Assembly: GCA_022448645.1 (NCBI GenBank)
Contig: JAKVBZ010000040.1
Coordinates: 1 to 46,163 of the forward strand
Source of the DNA: Pirellulaceae bacterium
GTDB lineage: Bacteria > Planctomycetota > Planctomycetia > Pirellulales > Pirellulaceae
Reading direction: 5' to 3'
Length of the DNA stretch: 46,163 nucleotides
A program made the translations under genes and the position numbers. The notes beneath the pieces are model-generated. The model saw only the letters and a list, made by a program, of their open reading frames with translations, was not told the origin of the DNA and ran no database searches. Shown here piece after piece: positions 1 to 9,177 of this stretch. Positions within the stretch are counted from its first letter, which is position 1. Every line of letters starts with the position of its first letter.

Positions 1-1
1 G

Positions 2-898
2 GCTCGTCTGTTCAGCAAGGGGCCTGATCGTGTTTCTGCACTGACCGTCCCCAAAATGATGCTGAACGCAGCTGGTTCGAATTTGTCGATCGAATATGGT
101 TTGCGTGGACCGAATTTCACAGTAGCTACGGCGTGTGCCAGTGCCACGAACGCGATCGGTGATGCTTTCAAGACCATTCAATATGGGGACGCCGACATCA
201 TGCTGACGGGCGGTACCGAGGCCGCCATGACTCGCATGGGATTAAGTGCATTTCAAAACATTAAGGCGTTATCCACGCGGAACGACGACCCAGTTGGTGC
301 GAGTCGGCCGTTTGATGCTGACCGTGATGGGTTTGTATTCAGCGAAGGAGCCGGCTTGTTGGTACTTGAAGAATTTAGCCATGCCGAAGCCCGTGGTGCC
401 CGGATCTACGCCGAAGTGTTGGGTTATGGGGCCAGTGGAGATGCGGGGCACATAACGCAACCGAACGAAGATGGCGACGGAGCTGCGAAAGCCATGTCTG
501 GGGCGCTTCGCGATGCAGGAGTTGCACCGGCTCAAATCGACTATATCAATGCTCACGGCACGAGTACGCCTTTAGGGGATAAGGCCGAAACGCTGGCGGT
601 GAAACAAGTATTTGGCGACCATGCGTATGAGTTGTGCCTTTCTAGCACGAAGAGCCAGTTAGGGCATTCGCTGGGGGCAAGCGGTGGAATAGAATTGATC
701 GTGACTGTCAAGGCTTTATCGCATTCGGTTGTCCCGCCGACTATCAATCTCGATACTCCCGACCCGGAGTGTGACTTGGACTATACACCAAACCAGGCTT
801 GCGAGAAAAAGATCGGCACAGCTATTAGCAATAGCTTTGGGTTCGGTGGCCACAATGCAACAGTTGTGGTCGGTCGGATCAGCAATGGCCAAGCATGA
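2..898 (+). CDS. fabF: Beta-ketoacyl-ACP synthase II (FabF), 5'-truncated by window edge
   Basis: This is the C-terminal 298 residues of a condensing enzyme that elongates acyl-ACP with malonyl-ACP in fatty acid synthesis in the cytoplasm. The frame is open from base 2, so the gene starts outside the window. The thiolase-fold catalytic triad is complete: Cys at 134-136 in TACAS, His at 554-556 in NAHGTSTPLGD, and His at 665-667 in the LGHSLGASGG loop, followed by the SNSFGFGGHN signature near the C-terminus. The long catalytic-loop motifs match FabF rather than FabH. About 1.1 kb without genes follows, so it is probably the last gene of its transcript. An acyl carrier protein is present only at 17.9 kb, in an unrelated context. 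Confidence 0.95.
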   Translation, partial: ARLFSKGPDRVSALTVPKMMLNAAGSNLSIEYGLRGPNFTVATACASATNAIGDAFKTIQYGDADIMLTGGTEAAMTRMGLSAFQNIKALSTRNDDPVGASRPFDADRDGFVFSEGAGLLVLEEFSHAEARGARIYAEVLGYGASGDAGHITQPNEDGDGAAKAMSGALRDAGVAPAQIDYINAHGTSTPLGDKAETLAVKQVFGDHAYELCLSSTKSQLGHSLGASGGIELIVTVKALSHSVVPPTINLDTPDPECDLDYTPNQACEKKIGTAISNSFGFGGHNATVVVGRISNGQA

Positions 899-2040
899 CT
901 GTGTCGTGTGGCTTCTTTTTTAAGTTCTAATGGAGTGTTCGGGTACGCATGCCTTGCCGTGGCTTAGGTGGGCAATCCGGCTGATCTTGAAAATTGCTCG
1001 GGTAGGACTCGGCTCCCCGCTTGATATTTGAGAGCATGCTTCTTGAGTGGGTTTGACGAACCTGTTTGCCTGGCGCCTAAGCAATCGCTTGGTTTTCCAT
1101 TGCGCGTCGGCAGGTTTCGTGGCTGTTGATTGAGTTGAAGCACGGGTTTTTAACCTAACCTAACTCTCAATCTGCAGATTAAATCTGAATGAAATGGTTG
1201 CAGGCAATGGGCCGATTGAAAATCCGACCTGCTTTGACATGGTGACTGCAGCAACAGCTCGCTCGATTTTTCGAGTTCCCAAGTCGGCGGAGCAAAGGGC
1301 GTCTACTGCACTTCTGACCTATATCTCTGACCAGCTTTCGATTTCAACGGCCTTGAGTTAGAAGCCTGCAACTCCAGACGGGCGGTGTTGATTTTCTCAC
1401 TTTTCGGGACAATTGTTCTATTCGGCACGACCCGAATGTCTTTTTGGGATGACTTTTAAGTTGGTTCCGAGCAAATTCTTCTTGTTCTGTGATGTGGATA
1501 GCGGCTGGTGTACCCCGCGTTTTTGGGGGGGGCTGGGCAGCACCTTGAAATGAGGTACACTAGATAGTCCTGGACAGGGCCAGTTTTTGTGGTCGTCCAG
1601 CCCTGCCTCAAGATTTCCCACCTATAAAACCTACCCACCTACCATGCGATGATTCTTGGGAACTCACAAGGATCATGAACCCGCTGCAAAGTTTTTCCGG
1701 TGTGCGGATAGCTTTGTGGATGGAGCCTGAAAAGTCGGGGCAGCCGTTTTTCAGGGCAAAGCGTTTTTTCAGAAGATTGCGAGAGGATTGGTTGACTGCT
1801 GATGCGGTGTGTGTCCGCCAGGCCTAACGTTCTCACCTGGGGCGCATCATTAATCACAATGACGGCCATGCTGGGGCATGGCAGCTCCTGAGAAATGTTG
1901 GTGGTTTAGCAGCACGAGAGCAAATAGGGACAGGAGGAGCGATCCTTCGGTTAGCAGTTTTAAGCGTTGTAAGTTACCTGACCATCCATCTTTTTTGTTG
2001 AGTTTTTCCATTCTGACTATCCGAGGACGGTAAACCAGCG
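899..2040. other. Gene-poor intergenic region
   Basis: There is no convincing gene here. The short open frames at 1418-1869 and 1850-2170 on the minus strand have no recognisable protein motif and overlap one another. A small perfect inverted repeat (CTCGA-TTTT-TCGAG) lies near 1260 and a run of eight G near 1525. No tRNA or rRNA is visible. The stretch presumably holds the fabF 3' end and the promoter of the next gene, but I cannot point to either. Confidence 0.5.
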
Positions 2041-2760
2041 ATGAATAACACGATTCAAGTTCTACCCAAACTAGCCATTGCACGCCGACTGTACGGTTCT
2101 TACCGAGGAATACGAACGGCGATGCTGGCTTTACGTGCCATGCCCGGAGAAATTGCCAACAGTGTGACACACGGTATTGGGTTTGTGTTGAGTTTGTTAG
2201 GTACGGTAGGCATGTTGTGCTATATGCTTCCGCGTGGAGATGTATGGCATCGGTCTGGTTGCATCATCTTTTTGCTCACGATGGTGACGGTCTATTTTGC
2301 ATCAACTTGTTCTCATTTGATCACGCAGCCAGCATTGCGGCGTTGGTTCCGTCGTTTGGACCAGGGGGTAATTTACCTGTTCATTGCTGGTTCCTATACG
2401 CCTTGGGCCATCACTTATGGTCGGTCCGACGTTGGGCTTCCTTTGCTAGGATTGATCTGGTTGACTGCCTTGACCGGTTTCGTCTCGAAAGTCGTATTGC
2501 GTCGTCATGTCAACAGTGTTCGCTTGGCGTTGTACATGTTGTTGGCTTGGATACCTGTTTTGCCTCTTCGGCATCTGTTGGACATTGTTCCTGTGGCGGC
2601 GTTCGCCTGGTTATTGATCGGCGGTGCCTGTTACACCGTGGGAACTATCTTTTGGAAGATCGACAACAAACGCTACAACTTCCACGCCATCTGGCACGTG
2701 ATGGTGATGTTGGGAACGACTTGTCACTACGTCGCTGTTTTCAATTACGCGATTCCCTAG
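2041..2760 (+). CDS. Hemolysin III family (HlyIII/YqfA, PAQR superfamily) membrane protein
   Basis: A 239-residue integral membrane protein with about seven hydrophobic segments. Family marks are GEIANSVTHGIG before the first membrane segment, SCSH-like SHL and LDQGVIYLFIAGSYTPW in the middle, and AIWHVMV...CHY near the C-terminus. The conserved His and Asp residues match the proposed metal site of the PAQR superfamily. Length fits the family (about 210-250), with some 35 extra N-terminal residues; an internal Met just before the conserved motif is an alternative start. A purine-rich stretch (GAGGACGG) precedes the chosen ATG. Bacterial members are linked to membrane-lipid homeostasis; true haemolytic activity should not be assumed. 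It stands alone, unlinked to its neighbours. Confidence 0.85.
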   Translation: MNNTIQVLPKLAIARRLYGSYRGIRTAMLALRAMPGEIANSVTHGIGFVLSLLGTVGMLCYMLPRGDVWHRSGCIIFLLTMVTVYFASTCSHLITQPALRRWFRRLDQGVIYLFIAGSYTPWAITYGRSDVGLPLLGLIWLTALTGFVSKVVLRRHVNSVRLALYMLLAWIPVLPLRHLLDIVPVAAFAWLLIGGACYTVGTIFWKIDNKRYNFHAIWHVMVMLGTTCHYVAVFNYAIP

Positions 2761-2848
2761 GACGACGTCCCATTCCGTTGCTGAGAGAATAACGTAGGTT
2801 GGGCGGTGAACCGACGTAGCGTTTTGATTGCCAACACGCAGTAGAGAG

Positions 2849-3658
2849 TCACCGTTCGAACAGTTGGTTGAGTGCCGCCAGGCCGACTTCGCTAAATTGG
2901 CGAGGGGGTACCTGCCAGATTTGTGGGTTCATTAGTTCGATGGACACGGTCCGTTGGTAGTCGATTGATTTTAGCCATTGGGCGATATCTTGCAGTGGCA
3001 CACTGCCTTCGCCGGGTAAGATGCGGTCTGAGTCAGTTGCTAGTTCGCGTGGCATGTCTAGCAAATCGCACAGTTGAACGTGGAACAGTCGCTCTGGGTC
3101 CACTGCTTCCAAATCAGAGAGTTTGCTAGGTCCAACAAAGAAGTGAAATGCGTCAAAACAAAGCCCTATGAAAGGACTGGGGATTTGAGTGATTAACGCA
3201 GCCGCTGTCTGTAGATTGTTGCCGAATGCAGCCGTTGCTTGGAATTCCAGGGCGACGCTAACTTGAGCCTGTTCGGCATCACGGCTGAGCTGTTTCAGCG
3301 ACTCCTGGATTCGTTGCAGGTCCGTAGCTGCTGCGGGGGCCGGGACATCGCAAGCAACTACGATGGTTTGAATGTTCAATTGTTGGCAAATGTTCAGGCG
3401 GTGTTGCCAGTGGTCCCAATGCTGTTTGCGCTTTTCTCCCTGGCTGGCCAATAGGCCACCTTGAAAACTGGCAACCGGTAGTTGCACGTTGTGTTCCTCG
3501 AGCAATGCGATGGCCTGTTCTACTGAGTGAGATTCCAGGAAGTGTTCCAGTTTGGTCAACCAGACCTCGATGGTTTGACAGCCTCCCGCGGCGAAGTCTT
3601 CAATGTCCAGCTCAAAACTGGCGGGTAGCGTACAGACTTGGCTCAGGCAGTATTTCAT
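2849..3658 (-). CDS. Sugar phosphate isomerase/epimerase (xylose isomerase-like TIM barrel)
   Basis: About 269 residues with the AP endonuclease family 2/xylose isomerase-like TIM-barrel pattern: strands ending in TIEVWLTKLE, VPVAS-like LPVASFQGG, TIVVACD, VALEFQA, IGLCFDAFHF, LFHVQLCD and VSIELMN. The Glu, Asp, His and Glu residues at strand ends are those that usually bind a divalent metal. I chose ATG at 3658 because homologues begin close to the MKYCLSQV strand; a GTG at 3709 would add 17 residues of unconvincing sequence. This family is expanded in planctomycetes, where members act on sugars, inositols or hydroxypyruvate-type substrates. The substrate cannot be told from sequence. It is convergent with the hemolysin III gene and divergent from menG. 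Confidence 0.8.
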   Translation of the reverse strand: MKYCLSQVCTLPASFELDIEDFAAGGCQTIEVWLTKLEHFLESHSVEQAIALLEEHNVQLPVASFQGGLLASQGEKRKQHWDHWQHRLNICQQLNIQTIVVACDVPAPAAATDLQRIQESLKQLSRDAEQAQVSVALEFQATAAFGNNLQTAAALITQIPSPFIGLCFDAFHFFVGPSKLSDLEAVDPERLFHVQLCDLLDMPRELATDSDRILPGEGSVPLQDIAQWLKSIDYQRTVSIELMNPQIWQVPPRQFSEVGLAALNQLFER

Positions 3659-3956
3659 GATGGTGAGGTTCTGTCCTAAAAATCCAAAATGGGTCCTTGC
3701 TTGAGTCACGGGGCCACTGGCTTTTCGCTTAGCCTTGACCTTCCGCTAGGAGCGCATTCGACTCAAGTTAAAAACAAAGCCTAGTCTAACCCGTTGCTTC
3801 TTGGCCAGTCTACTGAGCCCGATTTTGGTGGAATGTAATGTAGGGTCCACCAGGTTAAACGTTTTGTAGGGTTGCGGTTATCAGTGGGCGGAGGATTGTT
3901 TACCATAGCAGGATTGAGTGGACTGATTGTTAGCGAAGATTGTGGATGCTTTTCCG

Positions 3957-4667
3957 ATGACTGTGGACAAATCTTCCGAGCGTGTTCGGACTATGTTTGG
4001 TCAGATCGCCCCACGGTATGACCGGATGAATCATTTGCTGTCGCTGCAAGTGGACCGGTATTGGCGATGGCGCACAGTACGTACGATCATTCCACAGGGT
4101 GTGGGACCTATATTGGATGTATGCTGTGGCACTGGAGACTTAGCCTTGGCGTATCATCGGAGCACACAAGGGCGAGTACCCATTGTCGCTTCTGATTTTT
4201 GTGCGGAAATGCTAGAGATCGGTGAACGCAAAAAACTTCGAGCAGGGATCAATGGTACATTGCGTTTTGTCGAAGCAGACACGCAGGAATTGCCTTTTGT
4301 GGAAAATGAATTTCAGATCGTTGCGGTTGCGTTTGGATTGCGCAACGTGTCGGACACTGACCGAGGGTTGGCTGAAATGGTTCGAGTCTGCCGTCCTGGT
4401 GGGCGGGTAGCGGTTTTGGAGTTTTCCGAACCGCAGTGGCAACCCATTCGAGCAATATATGGCTGGTATTTCAGGAACGTGTTGCCTCGTGTGGGACAAT
4501 GGATGGCACGAAATGACGAACACGCTTACCGTTACTTGCCAGAGAGTGTCGGTGAGTTTCCCTGTGGTGAGGCGTTGGCCGAGCGGATGCGAGCTGTAGG
4601 GCTTCGTGAAGTTAGTTATCAGCCGATGACTTTTGGAATCGCGACGTTGTACATGGGGATAAAATGA
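3957..4667 (+). CDS. menG: Demethylmenaquinone methyltransferase (MenG/UbiE)
   Basis: A 236-residue class I SAM-dependent methyltransferase for the last step of menaquinone synthesis. The UbiE signature is clear: [17 protein letters not shown] at the N-terminus, the SAM-binding [11 protein letters not shown], the acidic SDF after strand 2, and FGLRNVSD followed by [12 protein letters not shown]. The start is placed at ATG 3957, directly before the family's own N-terminus; a TTG at 3927 is possible. The stop overlaps the ubiX start by four bases (ATGA), so the two are translationally coupled. With no ubiquinone genes in view and an MqnP-like prenyltransferase downstream, the substrate is probably demethylmenaquinone. 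Confidence 0.92.
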   Translation: MTVDKSSERVRTMFGQIAPRYDRMNHLLSLQVDRYWRWRTVRTIIPQGVGPILDVCCGTGDLALAYHRSTQGRVPIVASDFCAEMLEIGERKKLRAGINGTLRFVEADTQELPFVENEFQIVAVAFGLRNVSDTDRGLAEMVRVCRPGGRVAVLEFSEPQWQPIRAIYGWYFRNVLPRVGQWMARNDEHAYRYLPESVGEFPCGEALAERMRAVGLREVSYQPMTFGIATLYMGIK

Positions 4668-5386
4668 GCCACCCATTTGTCTTAGCCATGACTGGCGCCA
4701 GTGGAGCTGTCTACGCCACACGACTTCTTGAGGTGTTAATCTCGACGGGGTATGACGTTCATCTCACCATCAGTCCTGCGGGAAAGGCTGTGCTCAAGCA
4801 GGAATTGGACATCCTAGTGGACCTCGACAATTTCTTCGAAAGCAGCTTGATGTTGGACTTGGTAAAGAGTGGTTCCGATAGCAGCCTCGACTTGACGCGT
4901 TCTTTGGCCGGTGTCGACAGTGACGAAAGTGCAGTGCTTCCCATGGGGACTCGTGAGCCAGGCCGCATTCAATACCACCATTTTCAAGACATGATGGCCC
5001 CGATTGCCAGTGGCTCGTTCCTTACCGGTGGCATGATCATTTGTCCCTGTTCTGGTTCCACGCTTAGTTCGGTGGCCCGGGGAGGAGGCGCAAATTTGAT
5101 TCATCGAGCGGCCGATGTGCACCTGAAAGAGCGTCGTAAGTTGATTCTGGTGCCTCGGGAATCGCCGTTGTCTCGGGTGCATTTGGAGAATATGCGTCTT
5201 GCGCTCGAAGCAGGGGCCGTGATGTTGCCTGCCATGCCAGGTTGGTATCACGGAGTTCGGACCCTGCGAGACCTGGTTGATTTTGTGGTGGCGCGCATTC
5301 TTGATCAATTGGAAATCGAGCACACGTTGATGCGCCGCTGGGGGGAGCAAGACGTTGGTCCGGAGGGCGGAGCTGCGTCGCTTTAA
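4664..5386 (+). CDS. ubiX: UbiX-family flavin prenyltransferase with an internal insertion
   Basis: A 240-residue flavoprotein of the UbiX/Pad1 family, which makes prenylated FMN for a UbiD-type decarboxylase. Visible marks are [16 protein letters not shown] (flavin and phosphate binding), APIASGSF, the PCS in [32 protein letters not shown] and [14 protein letters not shown]. Typical UbiX proteins are about 190-200 residues; the excess lies between residues 50 and 104, an acidic Ser/Asp-rich stretch before MAPIASGSF. It is coupled to menG upstream and followed by the prenyltransferase 52 bases on. In the futalosine route this role is called MqnM. No UbiD partner is in the window. Confidence 0.9.
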   Translation: MSHPFVLAMTGASGAVYATRLLEVLISTGYDVHLTISPAGKAVLKQELDILVDLDNFFESSLMLDLVKSGSDSSLDLTRSLAGVDSDESAVLPMGTREPGRIQYHHFQDMMAPIASGSFLTGGMIICPCSGSTLSSVARGGGANLIHRAADVHLKERRKLILVPRESPLSRVHLENMRLALEAGAVMLPAMPGWYHGVRTLRDLVDFVVARILDQLEIEHTLMRRWGEQDVGPEGGAASL

Positions 5387-5438
5387 AGATCGCGTTGTTT
5401 TAGATTCGCAGAGTATTTTGCAGGAAAGGCAAGCGCCC

Positions 5439-6350
5439 ATGATCTATTCACGCATCCGCATGCTGCTGGAAATGATTCGCTTCAGCCACACGTTGTTCGC
5501 CTTGCCATTTGCGCTACTGTCGGCAGTGATGGCTTGGACGACTCCAGACCCAGCAGGAGATCCCCTTTCCTTTCAATGGTCATCGCTGGTGGGCATTCTT
5601 GGTTGTATGGCATTTGGGCGTAGTGCTGCGATGTCATTCAATCGAATTACCGATCGTCATATTGACAAAGCTAACCCGCGAACAGCATCGCGTCATTTGC
5701 CTAGTGGGCAATTGACGCTTCGCCAAGCTGGCTGGTTTACCGCCATGAACAGTGCTGGATTTGTAGCATGCACCTGTTTGTTTCTGCCGAACGTTTTGCC
5801 GCTTGTCTTGTCAGTGCCAGTGTTGTTGTTTCTGCTGGGCTACAGCTACACGAAACGCTTTACGGCGTTTGCACATTTTTGGCTCGGCGGCGCGCTTATG
5901 TTGGCTCCTGTTTGTGCCTGGATTGCCCTTCGAGGTAGTCAGGTGACACAATCCCCGGCAGATCTGATGCCAGCGTTACTGTTGGGCAGCGCCGTTTTTT
6001 TGTGGGTGGCTGGTTTCGACATCATTTATGCATGTCAGGACACGGAATTCGACCGTCAGGCTCGGTTGTACAGCGTGCCGGCGGTTTGGGGTAATCTTGG
6101 TGCGTTGCGCATTGCCGCCACTTGTCATCTGGGAATGTTGTTGTTGCTCTTTTTCTTACCGCAACTCTTGCCGGGGTTAGGATGGATTTATTATTTCGGG
6201 TTATTGGCCGTTACTGTTTTGCTGGTCTATGAACATGCCCTCGTTCGACCGGATGATTTAACCCGAGTGAACGTCGCGTTTTTTCAGGTAAATGCTATTG
6301 TGAGTTTCGGGATTTTTGCGGTGACATCGTTGGACCTGCTGCTCGCCTAG
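5439..6350 (+). CDS. mqnP: UbiA-family prenyltransferase, MqnP-like (futalosine menaquinone pathway)
   Basis: A 303-residue membrane prenyltransferase with about eight hydrophobic helices. The first Asp-rich motif is NRITDRHIDKANPRTASR and the second DIIYACQDTEFDR, both as in the putative 4-hydroxybenzoate polyprenyltransferase subfamily that includes MqnP rather than proteobacterial UbiA or MenA. It would attach a polyprenyl chain to dihydroxynaphthoate-carboxylate in the membrane. The start at ATG 5439 has AGGAAAGG about ten bases upstream; an in-frame start at 5355 would overlap ubiX and add unrelated residues. Position behind menG and ubiX supports a late menaquinone operon. Assignment to MqnP is by motif and context. 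Confidence 0.85.
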   Translation: MIYSRIRMLLEMIRFSHTLFALPFALLSAVMAWTTPDPAGDPLSFQWSSLVGILGCMAFGRSAAMSFNRITDRHIDKANPRTASRHLPSGQLTLRQAGWFTAMNSAGFVACTCLFLPNVLPLVLSVPVLLFLLGYSYTKRFTAFAHFWLGGALMLAPVCAWIALRGSQVTQSPADLMPALLLGSAVFLWVAGFDIIYACQDTEFDRQARLYSVPAVWGNLGALRIAATCHLGMLLLLFFLPQLLPGLGWIYYFGLLAVTVLLVYEHALVRPDDLTRVNVAFFQVNAIVSFGIFAVTSLDLLLA

Positions 6351-6358
6351 AAGTGATC

Positions 6359-6934
6359 TCAGCTGTGCATTCGCGGCAAGCTGTCTCCCGTTTCAATGAT
6401 CCTAGCTTCTTCTTGAGCCAGGTAAGCCAGTCGCTGGGCAATAAATTGTTTGTCCCCATAATGGTCGGCTAATCGTACGTAGGTCGTGTGGTGTCGCGCT
6501 TCGGATTCAAATAGACCACCGTAGAACTCTCGTAGCGTGTGATCATCTAAATGGTCACGTAGAAGTCGGAAACGTTCACAGGAGCGGGCCTCGATTAAAC
6601 CGGCGACCAGCAGTCGGTCGACAGCCCGCTGAGGCTCTTGGCAATCAATAAGGTCATTTAGTTGTCTTCCGTAAGAGCTTGGTTTGATGCGTCGAAAACG
6701 GATGCCGCGATCTTCGAGGAGATCGCGGACCAGTTGCAAATGTTCTAGTTCTTCTTGGATAATCGTCGTCATTTCCCGACATAGTTCGTCATTGTCGATG
6801 TAAGCAAAGATGAGATTCATGGCAGTTCCAGCCGCTTTTTTTTCGCAGTGAGCATGGTCAATGAGTATCTCATCAAGATGGTCGTCGACTTGGGTCAACC
6901 AACGTTGGTTGCTGGCAGACTGAAGGCTTAGCAT
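6359..6934 (-). CDS. miaE: tRNA-(ms2io6A)-hydroxylase (MiaE)
   Basis: A 191-residue ferritin-like diiron protein. MiaE hydroxylates the isopentenyl group of ms2i6A at tRNA position 37, using O2. The four-helix pattern carries the iron ligands: DHAHCEKKAA in the second helix, EELEHLQLVRD in the third, LIEARSCERF and SEARHHTTYV in the later ones. Length matches the short MiaE form. The ATG at 6934 has a good ribosome site (ACGGAG, six bases upstream). It converges on the mqnP gene with only eight bases between stops. Activity depends on MiaA/MiaB elsewhere in the genome. Confidence 0.88.
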   Translation of the reverse strand: MLSLQSASNQRWLTQVDDHLDEILIDHAHCEKKAAGTAMNLIFAYIDNDELCREMTTIIQEELEHLQLVRDLLEDRGIRFRRIKPSSYGRQLNDLIDCQEPQRAVDRLLVAGLIEARSCERFRLLRDHLDDHTLREFYGGLFESEARHHTTYVRLADHYGDKQFIAQRLAYLAQEEARIIETGDSLPRMHS

Positions 6935-6998
6935 GGAAAACTCCGTGGGATAGAGCTGCTGTCAAATGGCATGCAGGAAGTTTACCTTTGGCAGTATC

Positions 6999-8960
6999 TT
7001 ACAGTTTTTCCGTTTGCCCTGACAGTTCATACAGAAACCGACTGGGAGTCGACGAGCGAGGCTTTCCCCATTTCATGCGTGATTGGGACATGGACAAAGT
7101 CAGCCCATCCTGGGCACGGGTCAGTCCGACGTAACAAAGACGCCGTTCCTCATCGACATCGTCGCCGTTTTCTTTGAGAGAGCGATGGTGAGGTAAGATG
7201 CCTTCTTCCATGCCGACCATATAGACGTAGGGAAACTCCAATCCTTTAGCGCTATGTAAAGTCATTAAGGCGACCGCGTTTTGTTTCAAATCCTTTTCTT
7301 TGTCGGATTCCATGTCACCTGCTGCTACGGCTAGTTCGTCCAGGAAGCCATGTAAGTCGGCCTGGTTACCCTTCCGTTTTTCGAAGGTTGCCGCAGCATT
7401 GACAACTTCCTCAACAGCGGCCCAACGTGACTGGCGTTCGAGAGGGTCGGTGTACAGCCGCTCGATTTCGTCCTGGTATCGGATTTGGCCAATCAGCTCC
7501 GACACCAGTTGGCTCACAGAGCAATACTGCGCTAGATTTTGAAGTTGTTGTATCAGGTCGCAGAAACTTGCCAAAGAGGCTTGGCCAGCACCAGAAAGGT
7601 TGGTGTTGTGGTCCGTTGACTGTATCAGGTTCCAGATCGGGCATCCTTTTTTGACCGCTTGATCTAACAGGGTTTGCACTGTTTTCTTTCCGATACCGCG
7701 AGGTGGCGAATTGATGATTCGCAGCAGTGAAATCTCGTCGCGTGGCTGATGGATTGTTTTAAGATAAGCCAAAATGTCACGAACTTCTTTGCGGTCAAAA
7801 AACGAGGTGCTGCCAACGAGGGTGTAAGGCACGTCGGCTCGTCGCAGCTCTTCTTCAAAAGGTCGTGGTTGCTCGTTGGTCCGGAACAGAATACAGAAGT
7901 CGCGAGGATCCAGATGGAGCCGTTTCATGCAGCGCTGGATGTCGGCCACTGTGCCGGTAGCTTCCTTGGTCTCGTCGCGATACTGCACGATTTGCGGACG
8001 CGATCCTCCTTGACGATTGGAACGAAGTTCCTTGTCAAATCGCTTGTTGTTAAATCGGATGAGCCGGTTAGCAACCTCAAGGATCTCTTGTGATGAGCGG
8101 TAGTTGTCTTCCAGGCGAACACACTTGGCATCCGGCCAATCCTTCTGGAATCTTAGGATGTGTTGTACTTCGGCACCGCGCCACCCATAGATGGATTGAT
8201 CGTCATCGCCCACGACACACAAATTTCGATGGCCTAAAGCGAGGAACTTGATGATGCGGTACTGGCATTGACTGGTGTCCTGGTATTCATCGACCAGGAT
8301 GTGATCAAAGTGATTGGCTTCCTCACGGCGCACCTCTGGAAAATCTGTGAATAAATCGTCTGTTAACAATAACAGGTCGTCGAAATCGACCGCGCCAGAC
8401 GTTTTGATTGCGGTCTGATAGCGTCGATAGGCGATGGACGCTAAGTGGTCACGATCGGTTTCAGCCCACTGTGCGGCCTGAGGTGGTCGTACGGCTGCGC
8501 TCTTCCAGCTACCGATGCGGCCGATCAATTCTTCGGACCTTAAAACTTCATTGCCGACACGCAATTCACGCAAAACCTGCCGAGCCACGGCGAGTTGATC
8601 CGAGCGGTCATAGATGGAGAAATTTTGAGGGTATCCTAGATGTGTGATGTGACGACGAAGGACGCGAACACAGTGCGAATGGAACGTTGAGATCTGTGGA
8701 GTATCATCGCGCCGGCCAAGTAATTCGCGGATCCGTTGTTGCATTTCGTTGGCGGCTTTGTTGGTAAACGTGACCCCCAGGATTCGATTTGGTCGCGTAC
8801 CATGTCGAATGAGCTCCGCAATGCGGAACGTCACCACACGAGTCTTGCCAGTGCCCGCTCCGGCTAGCACGAGAAGGGGGCCAGTAGTGGTATGGACCGC
8901 TTCATGCTGAGGTGGATTCAGAGCCGGTTTTACTGCTTTTTTTCTTTTGGATTTCGCCAT
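6999..8960 (-). CDS. UvrD/PcrA/Rep-type superfamily 1 DNA helicase
   Basis: A 653-residue ATP-dependent 3'-5' DNA helicase. In order: the Q motif LNPPQHEAV, Walker A GAGTGKT at residues 34-40, motif Ia TFTNKAANEM, Walker B DEYQDTS, motif III GDDDQSIYGWRGA, motif IV DNYRSS, motif V TLHSAKGLEFP and motif VI EERRLCYVGLTRAQ. The set is complete, so it should be active. The start at ATG 8960 follows GGAACGG and is where homologues begin; the frame stays open for another 324 bases upstream without conserved sequence. The N-terminus is a short Lys/Arg-rich tail. It could be UvrD, PcrA or Rep; the C-terminal PcrA tail is short, so I leave the symbol open. Confidence 0.93.
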   Translation of the reverse strand: MAKSKRKKAVKPALNPPQHEAVHTTTGPLLVLAGAGTGKTRVVTFRIAELIRHGTRPNRILGVTFTNKAANEMQQRIRELLGRRDDTPQISTFHSHCVRVLRRHITHLGYPQNFSIYDRSDQLAVARQVLRELRVGNEVLRSEELIGRIGSWKSAAVRPPQAAQWAETDRDHLASIAYRRYQTAIKTSGAVDFDDLLLLTDDLFTDFPEVRREEANHFDHILVDEYQDTSQCQYRIIKFLALGHRNLCVVGDDDQSIYGWRGAEVQHILRFQKDWPDAKCVRLEDNYRSSQEILEVANRLIRFNNKRFDKELRSNRQGGSRPQIVQYRDETKEATGTVADIQRCMKRLHLDPRDFCILFRTNEQPRPFEEELRRADVPYTLVGSTSFFDRKEVRDILAYLKTIHQPRDEISLLRIINSPPRGIGKKTVQTLLDQAVKKGCPIWNLIQSTDHNTNLSGAGQASLASFCDLIQQLQNLAQYCSVSQLVSELIGQIRYQDEIERLYTDPLERQSRWAAVEEVVNAAATFEKRKGNQADLHGFLDELAVAAGDMESDKEKDLKQNAVALMTLHSAKGLEFPYVYMVGMEEGILPHHRSLKENGDDVDEERRLCYVGLTRAQDGLTLSMSQSRMKWGKPRSSTPSRFLYELSGQTEKL

Positions 8961-9177
8961 GGCCGTTCCACGATTTGACACAACACTGGACCATGATACA
9001 CACCGTAGGCTTGGCTGTTGAGGTGTACGAACGGTAGATCGTGGCCGGAAAAAAGGACTCTTCGGTCGGATTGAAAGCAACCAGGTTCGCACTTGACGTT
9101 CGTTTAGCGTCGTCCGTATACTTGCGACTTGCCTAAGGGACCATGGATCGAGACGTATTGGTAGGCGTAAATCACCG

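Noticed and set aside
1418..2170. Overlapping minus-strand open frames between fabF and the hemolysin III gene
   Set aside because: They have no domain-like pattern, overlap one another, and lack ribosome sites; composition looks like chance translation.
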